64,000 nt of DNA from Phytohabitans rumicis. GTDB lineage: Bacteria; Actinomycetota; Actinomycetes; Mycobacteriales; Micromonosporaceae. Below are positions 7,722-16,738 of the stretch, piece by piece. The stretch spans positions 2,170,001 through 2,234,000 of the forward strand of contig NZ_BLPG01000001.1 in NCBI RefSeq assembly GCF_011764445.1, read 5' to 3'. The translations under genes and the position numbers were made by a program. Within the stretch, counting starts at the first letter, position 1; each line of letters opens with the position of its first letter. The notes beneath the pieces were generated by a model that did not search any database, was not told the DNA's origin, and was given only the letters and a program-made list of their open reading frames with translations.

Positions 7722-9226
7722 TCATCCCGCCAGCGCCGCCAGCAGTTCGTCGCCCATCAGCGAGATCGGCGGCGCACCCATGGTCACCACGACGTCACCG
7801 GGCCGGGCCCGCCGGGTCACCTCGCCCGGCACGTCGTCCCACGAGGGTACGAAGATCTTGGAGTCGGCCGGCAGGTCGACGGCGGCGGTCAGCGCCACGC
7901 CACCCTCGCCCGGCTCGCGCACCTCCCCGGGCCGAAGACCTCCAGGATCACCGCCTCGTCGGCGATGCCGAGCGCCGTGGCCAGCTCGGCCTGCAGGTCG
8001 CGGGTGCGGTAGACCCGGTAGGGCTGGAAGACCACGATGAGCCGGCCGCCCGCGGCCACCTCGCGCAGCGTGCTCAGCGCCGCGGTCATCGACGTCGGGT
8101 GGTACGCGTACTCGTCGTACACGGCGACGCCGCCGACCACGCCCTTGCGCTCGAACCGCCGGCGCACCCCGGGGAACGCTCCGAGCGCCTGCGTGGCGGC
8201 GTCCAGCGGCAGGCCCAGCCGGAGCGCGGTCAGCACGGCGCCGGCGCTGTTGAGGCCGAGGTGCCGGCCGGGCACCGGCAGGCGGACCTCACCGAGCGGC
8301 TTACCGTCCAATGTGGCCTGATACCGGACTCCGTCCACAGAGGAGACCACGTCGGTCAGCCGGAGGTCGGCGTCGGGCGCCTCGCCGTACGTGTAAACGG
8401 CCCGGCCCTCGGCCCGCAGCGTCTCCGCGAGCGCGCGGGTGCCGGGGTTGTCCGCGCAGGTAACCACGAAGCCGGCCGGGTCGACCAACCGCGCGAACTC
8501 ACCGAACGCCGCCGACAGCCCGGCCAGATCGCCGTACGTGTTGAGGTGGTCGGCGTCGATGTTCGTGATGATGGCGACGAACGGCCGGTAGAGCAGGAAG
8601 GAACGGTCGCTCTCGTCGGCCTCCACGACGAAGTACTCGCCGGTGCCGTGGTGCCCGTTCGAGCCGGCCTCGGAGATCTCGCCACCGATGACGAACGACG
8701 GGTCCTGCCCGGCCCGCTGCAGGATCAGCGTGGCCATCGACGTGGTGGTCGTCTTGCCGTGCGTGCCGGCGATGGCGATCGCGCGCCGCCCCGCCATCGT
8801 GGCGGCCAGCGCCTCGCTGCGGTGCAGCACGCGCAGCCCGCGCTTGCGCGCCTCGGCCAGCTCCACATGGTCCTGCGGGATCGCGGTGGAGTAGACCACC
8901 GTGTCCACACCGTCCAGGTTGGACTCTGAGTGTGTCATGTGGACGGTGCCGCCGAGCGCGCGCAGACCGGCCAGGGCCGGCCACTCGCGCAGCTCGCTGC
9001 CGGAGACCGGGATCCCGCGGGTGAGCAGCAGCCGGGCCAGCCCGCTCATGCCCACACCGCCGATGCCGATCAGGTGGACCGCGCCGAGGTCCTCCGCTGT
9101 GATTTCGCGTTCACTCGGTCGTGCGGCGCCAGAAGGCGACGTCTTCCCAGCCGCGACAGTGTCCGTGGCCGGTGCTGGTTCGTGCCGCGGCTGCGAAAAC
9201 GCCGCCGCGCCAACTCCCTCGTTCAC
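7722..9226 (-). CDS. murC: UDP-N-acetylmuramate--L-alanine ligase MurC (apparent frameshift)
   Basis: Adds L-Ala to UDP-MurNAc in the cytoplasm, the first peptide step of wall precursor synthesis. Rossmann motif HLIGIGGVGMSGLARL is at about residues 50-65, ATP loop GTHGKTTTT at about 155, and ligase C-terminal domain AYHPTSM...VFQPYRVYRTRDL near 390-430. The frame breaks after EVFGPG: the C-terminal 65 residues (REPGEGGVALTAAVDL...) continue in another frame. One extra G in the G4 run complementary to 7925-7928 restores a 501-residue protein ending SLMGDELLAALAG. MurC is essential, so a sequencing undercall is the likely cause. GTG start at 9226 overlaps the murG stop (GTGA). Confidence 0.88.
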
Positions 9227-10330
9227 TGGCTGGCCACCGCCTCGTACACGAAGTCCAGCAGCGCCTCGTCACCGTCGCGCCGGCCGTACGCGGCCGCGGC
9301 GGCACCCATCGCCGCCAGCCGCTGCGGATCGCGTGCCAGCGGGATCACCGTCCTCTCGATCCAATCAGGACTCAGCTCGCCGTCGTCGACGAGCAGCCCA
9401 CCCCCGGCTTCAACGACCGGGAGCGCGTTTCGCTTCTGCTCCTGGTTGCTGTGCGGGTACGGGACGTAAACAGTGGGCAGGCCGATCGCGGCCACCTCGG
9501 CGCACGTCATCGCCCCGCCTCGGGCCAGCATCAGGTCGGCCGCCGCGTACCCAAGCTCCATTTCGGACAGATATGGCAGCGTCACGTACGGCACCGGCAG
9601 GTCGCTCGGCGGCGACACCGGCTCGTTGCGGGCTCCGATCACGTGCAGCACCTGGACGCCGGCCCGGGCCAGCTCCTTGGCCGCCCCGGTCACCGCCAGG
9701 TTGATCGAACGGGCGCCCTGCGAACCGCCGGACACGAAGAGCACCGGCAGGTCCGGGCGCAGCCCGAAATGCGCCCGCGCGGCGTCCCGCGCCGCGGCCC
9801 GGTCCAGCGTCGTGATGGACCGCCGCAGGGGTACGCCGACCACGCGCGCCTTGCGCAGCGCCTCCGACTGCACGGGCTGGTGCGGGAAGCCCACCGCGAG
9901 ATGCTTGGTGAACTTCATGCCCATCCGGTTGGCAACCCCCGGTGGCACGTTCACCTCGTGGATGACGATGGGCAACTCGCGGCGCCACGCGGCCAGGTAG
10001 GCCGGCACCGAGACGTACCCCCCGAAGCCGACGACGGCGTCGGCTTTGACGTCGTCGATCACCTTGCCCGCGGCGCGGGCCGATCGCCACATGCGGTCCG
10101 GGGTGCGCAACAGGTTCATGTTGACCGACCGCGGGAGCTGATAGGCCGGGATCTGCCGCAGGTCGTAACCCTGCGGCGGGATCAGCTCGTTTTCCAGCCC
10201 CTTGGGCGTGCCGACGCACGTGATGCGGACGTCCGCGTCGTGGCGGCGCAGGCAGTCCGCGAAGGCGAGCAGCGGGTAGATGTGCCCCCGGTGCCCCTCC
10301 CGCCAGGACGACCGAACGCAGCACACCCAT
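9223..10330 (-). CDS. murG: Lipid II synthase MurG (apparent frameshifts near the start)
   Basis: Membrane-associated GT28 glycosyltransferase that adds GlcNAc to lipid I. From ATG at 10330 the frame reads MGVLRSVVLAGG, which should continue GGTxGHIYPLLAFADCL, but GHIYP lies in another frame. Two missing G residues (complement of 10285-10289 and 10294-10297) restore the glycine-rich loop and a 369-residue protein. Downstream, HEVNVPPGVANRM, VSGGSQGARSIN and MLARGGAMTCAEVAAIGLP are the diagnostic acceptor and UDP-GlcNAc motifs. The start overlaps the ftsW stop (TGATG), and the stop overlaps murC. One inserted base instead of two lost would also repair the frame. Confidence 0.9.
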
Positions 10331-11793
10331 CACCGTCTCCTCTCGCTCTCCGCCGCCGCCGTGGCCGCCGACTTCGCGGCGGGCTTGGCCGCCGGCTTGG
10401 CGGCCGCTTTCGCCACCGGCTTGGCGGCCGGCGGCAGCGGTGGCAACGGGGCCCAGAGTAGCCGCACCCACTTAGCGGGCGGACGGGCGTGCAGCGCGCG
10501 GGCCGCGTCCGGCTCCGCGCGGGCGAACGAGGCGAGCATGCCGACGGCGGCGAGCGTGACGACGAGCGCGCTGCCACCGTCCGAGATGAACGGCAGCGGC
10601 AGGCCGGTGATCGGCAGCAGGCCGACGACCCCGCCGATGTTGATGATTGCCTGACTGACCAGCCAGGTAGTGACGGCCGCGGCGGCCAGGCGCCGGAACG
10701 GATCGTCGACGCGGCGGGCGATCCGCAACCCGGTGTACGCCAGCACGGCGAACAGCGCCAACACCACCACGCAGCCGACGACGCCCAACTCCTCCGCGAG
10801 TACGGCGAAGATGAAGTCGTTGTGCTCGGCCGGCAGCCAGCCCCACTTGAGGCTGCTCTTGCCCAGCCCGACGCCGAACCACCCGCCGTGGTCGATCGCG
10901 TACCGCGCCTGCAACGCTTGGTAGCAGGACAGTTGCTCGCAGTTCTCGGGCGGGTTGAAGAACGACGTGAGGCGCGCCAGCCGGTAGTTTTCCTCGCCCG
11001 CCTCGCCGGAGCCACCACCGACCGACGCGGCCGCGATGAGCAGCCCGATGCCGGCCAGCCCGAGCGCCGACAGCGTGCCGAAGACCCGCAGCCGTACGCC
11101 CACCGCCCACAACAGGCCGACCACCACGGCCAGCAGGCACAGCATGGTGCCCAGGTCGTTGTAGCCCACGAGGACGAACAGCAGCGCCACGACCGGGAAG
11201 AGCGGCGTGGCCAGCTCGCGCCACCAGCCGAGCGCCTCGCCCTTGCGTACGAGCAGGTCGGCGCCCCACAGCACGAGGCCGAACTTGGCCAGCTCGGACG
11301 GCTGCACCTGGATCGGGCCGACCCACAGCCACAGCAGGTCCGCCTTGATCGGCCCCAGCTGGGGCAGCACGCCCTCCGGCAGGTCACGCAGGCGGCCGGA
11401 CACGACGAGCAGGTCCAGGATGACCAGCAGGAACATGGCCGCGACCAGGGTGGGCTTGCCGACCGCCCGGAACGTCCGGGCCGGCAGGCGCTGGCAGGCC
11501 CAGAAGGCGACCAGCCCGATCAACGCGAACACGGCCTGCTTCGTGATCATCGTGAACGCGTTGCCGTTCGTGGCGTACGCCTTGACGCTGGTGGCCGAGA
11601 AGACCATGGTCAGCCCGATGATCAGCAGCAGGGCCGAGCTGGAGATAAGCACGTAGTACGACGCGAGGGGTCGCTGCAGGACTCCCCGCAGGACCGCCAG
11701 CACGCCGCCGGGTGCCCTCTCCTCCTCCCCCACGCTGACATCATCCGCGCTTCCCCGCCCAGAACCCCGCACCCCACCACGCGTGTCGCCCAC
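10330..11793 (-). CDS. ftsW: Septal peptidoglycan polymerase FtsW (SEDS)
   Basis: 487-residue SEDS-family glycosyltransferase with about ten membrane helices between residues 45 and 430; it polymerises lipid II at the septum with FtsI. SEDS hallmarks: VWVGPIQVQPSELAKFGLVLW segment with the catalytic-region QPSE (about 165-170), YNDLGTMLC, and GLPLPFISDGGSALV near 385-397. The C-terminal tail (about 445-485) is an Ala/Lys/Pro repeat (KPAAKPAAK), cytoplasmic and probably disordered. An N-terminal 40-residue cytoplasmic extension precedes the first helix. Its usual upstream neighbour murD is missing. The exact start is less certain than the rest. Confidence 0.93.
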   Translation of the reverse strand: MGDTRGGVRGSGRGSADDVSVGEEERAPGGVLAVLRGVLQRPLASYYVLISSSALLLIIGLTMVFSATSVKAYATNGNAFTMITKQAVFALIGLVAFWACQRLPARTFRAVGKPTLVAAMFLLVILDLLVVSGRLRDLPEGVLPQLGPIKADLLWLWVGPIQVQPSELAKFGLVLWGADLLVRKGEALGWWRELATPLFPVVALLFVLVGYNDLGTMLCLLAVVVGLLWAVGVRLRVFGTLSALGLAGIGLLIAAASVGGGSGEAGEENYRLARLTSFFNPPENCEQLSCYQALQARYAIDHGGWFGVGLGKSSLKWGWLPAEHNDFIFAVLAEELGVVGCVVVLALFAVLAYTGLRIARRVDDPFRRLAAAAVTTWLVSQAIINIGGVVGLLPITGLPLPFISDGGSALVVTLAAVGMLASFARAEPDAARALHARPPAKWVRLLWAPLPPLPPAAKPVAKAAAKPAAKPAAKSAATAAAESERRR

Positions 11794-11857
11794 CCTCTCC
11801 CCTCCCGCCCCTCCTCCCCGCCGCTCCTCCCCGCCCTCCTCCCCGCCCCTCCTCCCC

Positions 11858-11920
11858 GTCGATCAAGGGCAAACGGCCGTGCTTTGATCTCCTTTCCACG
11901 ACCATTTGCCCTTGATCGAC
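11858..11920 (+). repeat. 63-bp palindromic element, family A copy 1
   Basis: The left arm starts GTCGATCAAGGGCAAACGGC; the right arm is its near reverse complement ending GCCCTTGATCGAC; the asymmetric centre reads TTGATCTC, which sets the orientation (+). An extra half-site AAGTCCTTGATCGACG follows about 5 bases downstream, as in all copies of this orientation. It lies upstream of ftsW in the mraY-ftsW gap. Confidence 0.95.
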
Positions 11921-12223
11921 GGGAAAGTCCTTGATCGACGGCCGCGCCGCTCGTCCCCCGGGTCGCGCCAGGGCTGGAGCATCTCCAGCGTTACCGCTCC
12001 ACCGCCCTTGCGGTTGGCCCGGCCCGCACGCGAGTAGGGCACCCCTCCTGGGCGACGTCGCGTGAGGAGGGCGCCCCTGTTCAGCTCAGGGCGGGCATAG
12101 AGGCGCCCCACTCACGGCGAGGCGCCCCAAAGGGGACCCCACTGGAGGCAAGCGGCCGACGCGGGCCGACTGTGTGAGTAATTTGTCGGCATTGCCGGAG
12201 TGCCCGAGGTGAACCGAGTAGAT

Positions 12224-12264
12224 CTAGACGAGTTAGGGCTCGATCCGAGCCATTACTCGTCTAG
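12224..12264. repeat. Intergenic hairpin
   Basis: Arms 12224-12242 (CTAGACGAGTTAGGGCTCG) and 12246-12264 are reverse complements with two mismatches around the 3-base loop ATC. The composition is lower in GC than the surroundings. Function unknown; it is one of four hairpins in the murD-less gap. Confidence 0.75.
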
Positions 12265-12323
12265 GTCCACTCAATTGGCAGCCGTTTCCGGGACATCCCA
12301 CCGATCATGCGACCCAGTCCACG

Positions 12324-12381
12324 GTGATCATGGGGTTATCGCCGGAAGAGGCGCTCTCCGCACCGCTAACCTCATGATCGC
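12324..12381. repeat. Palindromic element, family B copy 2 (diverged)
   Basis: Arms of 18 bases (12324-12341 and 12364-12381) begin GTGATCATG and pair with three mismatches. The loop contains GAGGCGCTCTCC, similar to the GAGAGCGCTC loops of the other two family B copies. It is more decayed than copies 1 and 3 and is not next to a gene end. Confidence 0.7.
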
Positions 12382-12561
12382 TGAGGCACGAGGCGGCAGC
12401 GTCGTCGTCGATTGACATGGACCACGCCTTACTGGGCAACGCTGGGGTAGCGCTCCGCGAGAACCCGGCCCGCCCCGCCCACCGCCGCCGCACGCTCGCG
12501 CACCCAGCGGGCTCGCACCGCCACGCGGCCGCGGCCCCGCGCTCCGATCAAGGATTTCCGC

Positions 12562-12624
12562 GTCGATCAAGGGCAAACGGTCGTGGATTAGAGATCAAAG
12601 CACGACCATATGCCCTTGATCGAC
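12562..12624 (-). repeat. 63-bp palindromic element, family A copy 2 (inverted)
   Basis: Same 63-bp length and arms as the other family A copies, but the centre reads GAGATCAAAG, so the element is in reverse orientation. Consistent with that, the extra half-site (GATCAAGGATTTCCGC, about 12546-12561) lies on its left. It is in the mraY-ftsW gap, about 140 bases downstream of the mraY stop. Confidence 0.95.
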
Positions 12625-12764
12625 GCGGACAGGGCGCGGACAGCGCGCGGACAGCGCGGGGAGAGGGCGGGGAGGGCGCGGACAGGGCGGAGAGGGCGGG
12701 GAGAGGGCGGGGAGAGGGCGGGGAGGGCGGGGGAAGCGCGACGGAGGGAGGGGATAGGGAGAAG

Positions 12765-13868
12765 CTAGCCGACGGCGGTGAGGAATTCGCTGTAGAAGAG
12801 GCCGAGGCCGATGGCTACGCCGATGCCGGCGATGATCCAGAAGCGGACCACGATGTTGACTTCGCTCCACCCGGCTAGCTCGAAGTGATGCTGCAACGGG
12901 GACATTCGGAACACCCGTCTGCCCGTCGTGCGGAACGAGATGACCTGGATGACCACCGACATCGTGATGATGACGAAGAGCCCGCCGAGGATCAGCAGCA
13001 ACAGCATCGTGCGGGAGGCCATGGCCAGCCCTCCGATCAGCCCGCCCAATCCCAACGCCCCGGTGTCGCCCATGAAGATGCGGGCCGGTGAGGTGTTCCA
13101 CCACAGGAAGCCGACGCAGGCCCCGGCCGCCGCGCCCGCGATGAGGGCGATCTCCAGCGGGTCACGTACGGCGTAGCAGTACGCGCCGCCCCGGCTGTAC
13201 TCCAGGTCGCCGCACCAGTGGCGGTACTGCCAGAACGCGATCAGCCCGTACGCGGCGAGCACCATCACGGAGGCGCCGGTGGCCAGCCCGTCGAGCCCGT
13301 CGGTGAGGTTGACGCCGTTGCTGGCCGCCATCACCACGAAGATGAAGATCATGACCGAGACGACCTTGCCGACGTCCAGCCATTGGATGTCGCGGACGAA
13401 CGAGATGGTCGTGCTGCCCACGGTCTCCGTGTTGGTGCTGGGGAAGTAGAGCGCGACCACGCCGAACACCACGCCGACGAGGCCCTGCCCGACCAGTTTG
13501 TACCGCCCGCTGAGGCCACCGCTGTTGCGCCGGCGCACCTTCAGGTAGTCGTCGATGAAGCCGACCGCGCCGCAGAAGACGAAGAGGCCGAGCAGCACGA
13601 GCGCGGTGATGGTGGGCCCGACCTGGGCGATCTGCTGCTCGGGCAGGGTGGTGAGGGCGGCGTGGCCGGCGACGTACGCGATGACCGTGGCGATGATGAA
13701 CACCACGCCGCCCATCGTCGGCGTGCCCCGCTTGCCCTGGTGGCTGGCCGGGCCGACGGACCGGATCGGCTGGCCGGCCTTCAGCGCGGTGAAGACCTTG
13801 ATGCCGATCGGCGTGCCGAACAGCGACACCAGGAACGCGACCGCGGCCGCGACGATGACGGCTCTCAA
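12765..13868 (-). CDS. mraY: Phospho-MurNAc-pentapeptide translocase MraY
   Basis: 367-residue polytopic membrane enzyme (about ten helices) that transfers phospho-MurNAc-pentapeptide to undecaprenyl phosphate to make lipid I. Family motifs: [15 protein letters not shown] (about 46-60), [16 protein letters not shown] with the catalytic Asp pair (about 110-124), [12 protein letters not shown] (about 190-201), and [11 protein letters not shown] plus [14 protein letters not shown] toward the C-terminus. The start is TTG at 13868, overlapping the murF stop (TTGA); an upstream open frame to 14021 is antisense-like and lacks similarity. The usual downstream murD is missing. Confidence 0.93.
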   Translation of the reverse strand: MRAVIVAAAVAFLVSLFGTPIGIKVFTALKAGQPIRSVGPASHQGKRGTPTMGGVVFIIATVIAYVAGHAALTTLPEQQIAQVGPTITALVLLGLFVFCGAVGFIDDYLKVRRRNSGGLSGRYKLVGQGLVGVVFGVVALYFPSTNTETVGSTTISFVRDIQWLDVGKVVSVMIFIFVVMAASNGVNLTDGLDGLATGASVMVLAAYGLIAFWQYRHWCGDLEYSRGGAYCYAVRDPLEIALIAGAAAGACVGFLWWNTSPARIFMGDTGALGLGGLIGGLAMASRTMLLLLILGGLFVIITMSVVIQVISFRTTGRRVFRMSPLQHHFELAGWSEVNIVVRFWIIAGIGVAIGLGLFYSEFLTAVG

Positions 13869-15244
13869 GGCGATACCACCCCGGAACGAAGGGCGTCCAC
13901 CACGTCCCAGGTGCGGTAACGCGAGCCCTTCACGAGTACGACGTCGCCGGGGCGCAGCTCGCGTCGCAGCACCGCGACGGCCGCACCCTGATCGGTAACC
14001 AGCACCGACTCTCCTCCCCACGTCGCCACCGCCGACGCGCCCTCGTGGATCGGCGCGGCCGGCTCGCCGACCACGACGAGGCGGTCGACGCCCAGCTCCG
14101 CGGTCAGCCGCCCGACCTCCTCGTGGCCGTCTCGCTCGTACGCGCCGAGCTCGGCCATGTAGCCGAGCACCGCGACGGTCCGGCGGCCCGCTCCGGTGGC
14201 GGCCAGCGCGCGCAGCGCGGCGGCCATGGAGGCGGGGTTGGCGTTGTACGAGTCGTCGATGACCGTGACACCGTCGGCACGGTCGAAGACGTCCATCCGG
14301 CGGGCGGACACCACCCGCAGTTCCGAAAGCGCGTCAGCGAGTTCCTTGAACGGCAGCCCGCATTCCAGCGCCACGGCCGCCGCCAGCAGGGAGTTGCCCA
14401 CCTGGTGCCGCCCGGCGATGCCGAGCCGCACCGGCGCCTCGCCCTGCGGGGTCACCAGCGTGTACGACGCGCGTCCCGCGGTGAGCACCACGGAGGACGC
14501 GCGCACGGAAGCGTCCGGGGCCTCCCCGGCCAGCACCACCCGCGCCGAGGTGCGCGCGGCCATGGCCCGTACCCGGGGTCGTCGGCGTTGAGCACCGCGA
14601 CGCCGTCGGCGGGCAGCGCCTCGACCAGCTCGCCCTTGGCCGCGGCGATCGCGTCCACCGACCCGAACCCGCCGATGTGCGCCACACCCACGTTGATCTC
14701 GACGCCGATGCGCGGCGGCGCGACCTCGCACAGGTGCCGTACGTGGCCGGGCCCGCGCGCGCCCATCTCCAGCACCAGGAAGCGGGTCTTCTCGTCCGCC
14801 TGCAGCACCGTGTACGGGTGCCCGAGCTCGTTGTTGAACGAGCCGGCGGGCGCCACGGTCGGGCCGAGCCGGTCGAGCAGCTGCGCGATCAGGTCCTTGG
14901 TGGTGGTCTTCCCGGACGAGCCGGTGAGCCCGACGATCGTGAGCGAGGGCAGCCGGTCGACGACGGCTCGGGCGAGGGCGGCCATGGCGGCGAGCTGGTC
15001 ATCCACCAACACAAAGGGCCCCGAAATAGGGCGCGAGGCCAGCACGGCCACGGCGCCCGAGGAAAGGGCGGTGGCGGCGTACTCGTGCCCGTCGACCTTC
15101 TCCCCGGGAAGGCCACGAACAGGCCACCGGGCGTCACCTTGCGCGAGTCGAACTCGACGGAGCCGGTGACGCGTACCCCCGGATCGGCATCGACCAGCCG
15201 GCCGCCGACCGCGGCCGCGACCTCAGCGAGCGTCAGGGTATCAC
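13865..15244 (-). CDS. murF: UDP-MurNAc-tripeptide--D-Ala-D-Ala ligase MurF (apparent triple frameshift)
   Basis: Adds D-Ala-D-Ala to the UDP-MurNAc tripeptide. The sequence is spread over three frames: [20 protein letters not shown]...GGLFVAFPG, then AVLASRP...[15 protein letters not shown]...VAVLNADDP, then [20 protein letters not shown]...[19 protein letters not shown]. Restoring one base at each of three runs (about 15236-15238, 15102-15105, 14575-14578) yields a 460-residue protein, the normal length, starting at GTG 15244 (overlapping the murE stop, GTGA) with N-terminus MIPLTLAEV. Key motifs: ATP loop GSSGKTTTK and [11 protein letters not shown]. An essential gene, so the breaks are probably assembly errors. 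Confidence 0.87.
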
Positions 15245-16722
15245 GAACAAACCTCCGAGAGCGCCGCGGCCAGCTCGACCCGGTCGTCGAACGGCAGTAC
15301 CTCGCCACCGACCTCCTGGCCGCGCTCGTGGCCCTTGCCGAGCACCGCGACGACGTCACCGGGCCGGGCCCGGCGCACCGCGAAGTCGATGGCGGCCCGC
15401 CGGCCAGCGACCTCGAAGGCGTCCGCGCCGGCGCCGGCCAGCACCTCGCGCCGGATGGCCGCGGGGTCCTCGGTGCGCGGGTTGTCGTCGGTCACCACGA
15501 CCACGTCGGCGCCGTCCGCGGCGGCCCGGCCCATCACCGGGCGCTTGGCGCGGTCCCGGTCGCCGCCGGCGCCGATCACGCAGAAGAGCCGGCCGCCCCG
15601 GGTCGCGGCGAGTTCGCGGAGCGCGGCGAGCGCGGCGACGATCGAGTCCGGCTTGTGCGCGTAGTCGACGACGCCGAGCACCTCGCCGGGCGCTTCGACG
15701 CGCTCCAGCCGGCCCGGTACGCCGGGGCAGTCGGCCACCCCGCGCGCGGCGGTCGCCGGGTCCACCCCGACGGCGTCCAGGGCAGCGATGGCCAGCAGCG
15801 CGTTGGCGACGTTGTGCCGGCCCGGCAGCGAGACGCCGGCTTCGACCGCACCCGAAGGTCCAACCGCTGTAAAACGCTGCGAATAGGACGAACCAACCAC
15901 GTCCGTCGCCCGCCAGGTCGCCGAAAGCTGACCAGCCGCCGAGTAGGTCACCGTCCCACCCCGAAGCAGCGGCTTCAGCGCCGGATCGTCCAGGTTGAGG
16001 ATCTCCACCGCGCACCGGCCGTCGAAGAGCTTCGCCTTGGCCGCGAAGTAGTCGTCCGCGTCGGCGTGGAAGTCCAGGTGGTCGAGGCCGAAGTTGGTGT
16101 ACCCGCCGGCCGCGAACCGCACCCCGCCGACCCGGCCCATGGCGAGCGCGTGGCTGGAGACCTCCATGACCACCGCCGTGACACCGCGCTCGCGGGCCAC
16201 CGCGAAGAGCGCGTGCAGGTCGGTGGCCTCGGGGGTGGTACGGACGCTGTCCACCACCAGGTCGCCGAGGCGGGTCTCCACGGTCCCGATCAGCCCGGTG
16301 ACGTGCCCGCCGGCCCGCAGCCCGCTCTCGACCAGGTACGCCGTCGAGGTCTTGCCGGCGGTCCCGGTGATGCCGACCATGATCATCCCAGCGGAGGGAT
16401 CGCCGTAGACCGCGCTCGCCACCGTGCCCAGCACCGCCCGCGGGTCGGGGACGACCAGCGCCGGCAGGCCCGACGCGGCGGCGGCCCCGGCGGGGTCGGT
16501 CAGCACGGCCACCGCGCCCGAAGCCACGGCGGCCGGGATGAACTCGGCACCGTGCCGCCGCGCGCCGGGCAGGGCGGCGTACAGGTCGCCGGGGCGGACC
16601 GCGTCGCTCGCGTGCGTCACCCCACTGACCACCGCATCAGCCGCCGGAACGGCACCAACCAGCGCACCCAGATCGGCCAGCGACCGCGGTGTCACCGTAC
16701 GAGGACGGAGATTGCCAGGCAC
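15241..16722 (-). CDS. murE: UDP-MurNAc-L-Ala-D-Glu--meso-DAP ligase MurE
   Basis: 493-residue cytoplasmic ligase adding the third stem-peptide residue. The UDP-MurNAc-binding N-domain spans about 1-105; the ATP loop GTAGKTS is near 120, VMEVSSHALAMGRV near 190, and the C-domain carries VVTDDNPRTEDP (about 408-419). The DNPR tetrad is the known determinant for meso-diaminopimelate, so the wall is expected to be DAP-type. The lysine carbamylation region (FAAKAKLFDG) is present. It overlaps murF by 4 bases and follows ftsI with a short gap. Confidence 0.94.
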   Translation of the reverse strand: MPGNLRPRTVTPRSLADLGALVGAVPAADAVVSGVTHASDAVRPGDLYAALPGARRHGAEFIPAAVASGAVAVLTDPAGAAAASGLPALVVPDPRAVLGTVASAVYGDPSAGMIMVGITGTAGKTSTAYLVESGLRAGGHVTGLIGTVETRLGDLVVDSVRTTPEATDLHALFAVARERGVTAVVMEVSSHALAMGRVGGVRFAAGGYTNFGLDHLDFHADADDYFAAKAKLFDGRCAVEILNLDDPALKPLLRGGTVTYSAAGQLSATWRATDVVGSSYSQRFTAVGPSGAVEAGVSLPGRHNVANALLAIAALDAVGVDPATAARGVADCPGVPGRLERVEAPGEVLGVVDYAHKPDSIVAALAALRELAATRGGRLFCVIGAGGDRDRAKRPVMGRAAADGADVVVVTDDNPRTEDPAAIRREVLAGAGADAFEVAGRRAAIDFAVRRARPGDVVAVLGKGHERGQEVGGEVLPFDDRVELAAALSEVCS

Positions 16723-16738
16723 GGCGCTAGACCCTACC

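Larger units (their letters stand above)
11794..12764. other. 971-bp repeat-rich gap at the normal murD position
   Basis: Between mraY and ftsW, where actinobacteria usually carry murD (about 1.4 kb), there is no recognisable gene on either strand. The gap instead holds CTCCCCGCC low-complexity tracts at both ends (about 11800-11857 and 12630-12740), family A palindromes at 11858 and 12562, a 19-base-arm hairpin at 12224 and a family B palindrome at 12324. The part around 12020-12130 carries degenerate GGCGCCCC repeats, including the direct repeat AGGCGCCCCA. Short open frames here read through the repeats and show no MurD motifs. Confidence 0.8.

Noticed and set aside
7722-9226. Programmed ribosomal frameshifting in murC, murF or S8
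   Set aside because: No slippery heptamer with a downstream structure is evident; the same kind of run loss occurs in ten unrelated genes, which points to sequencing error.
11863-12111. Short minus-strand frame in the murD gap ending SIKGKWSWKGDQSTAVCP
   Set aside because: The tail is the translation of the family A palindrome and recurs in several unrelated frames next to other copies, so it is not a gene or a MurD remnant.
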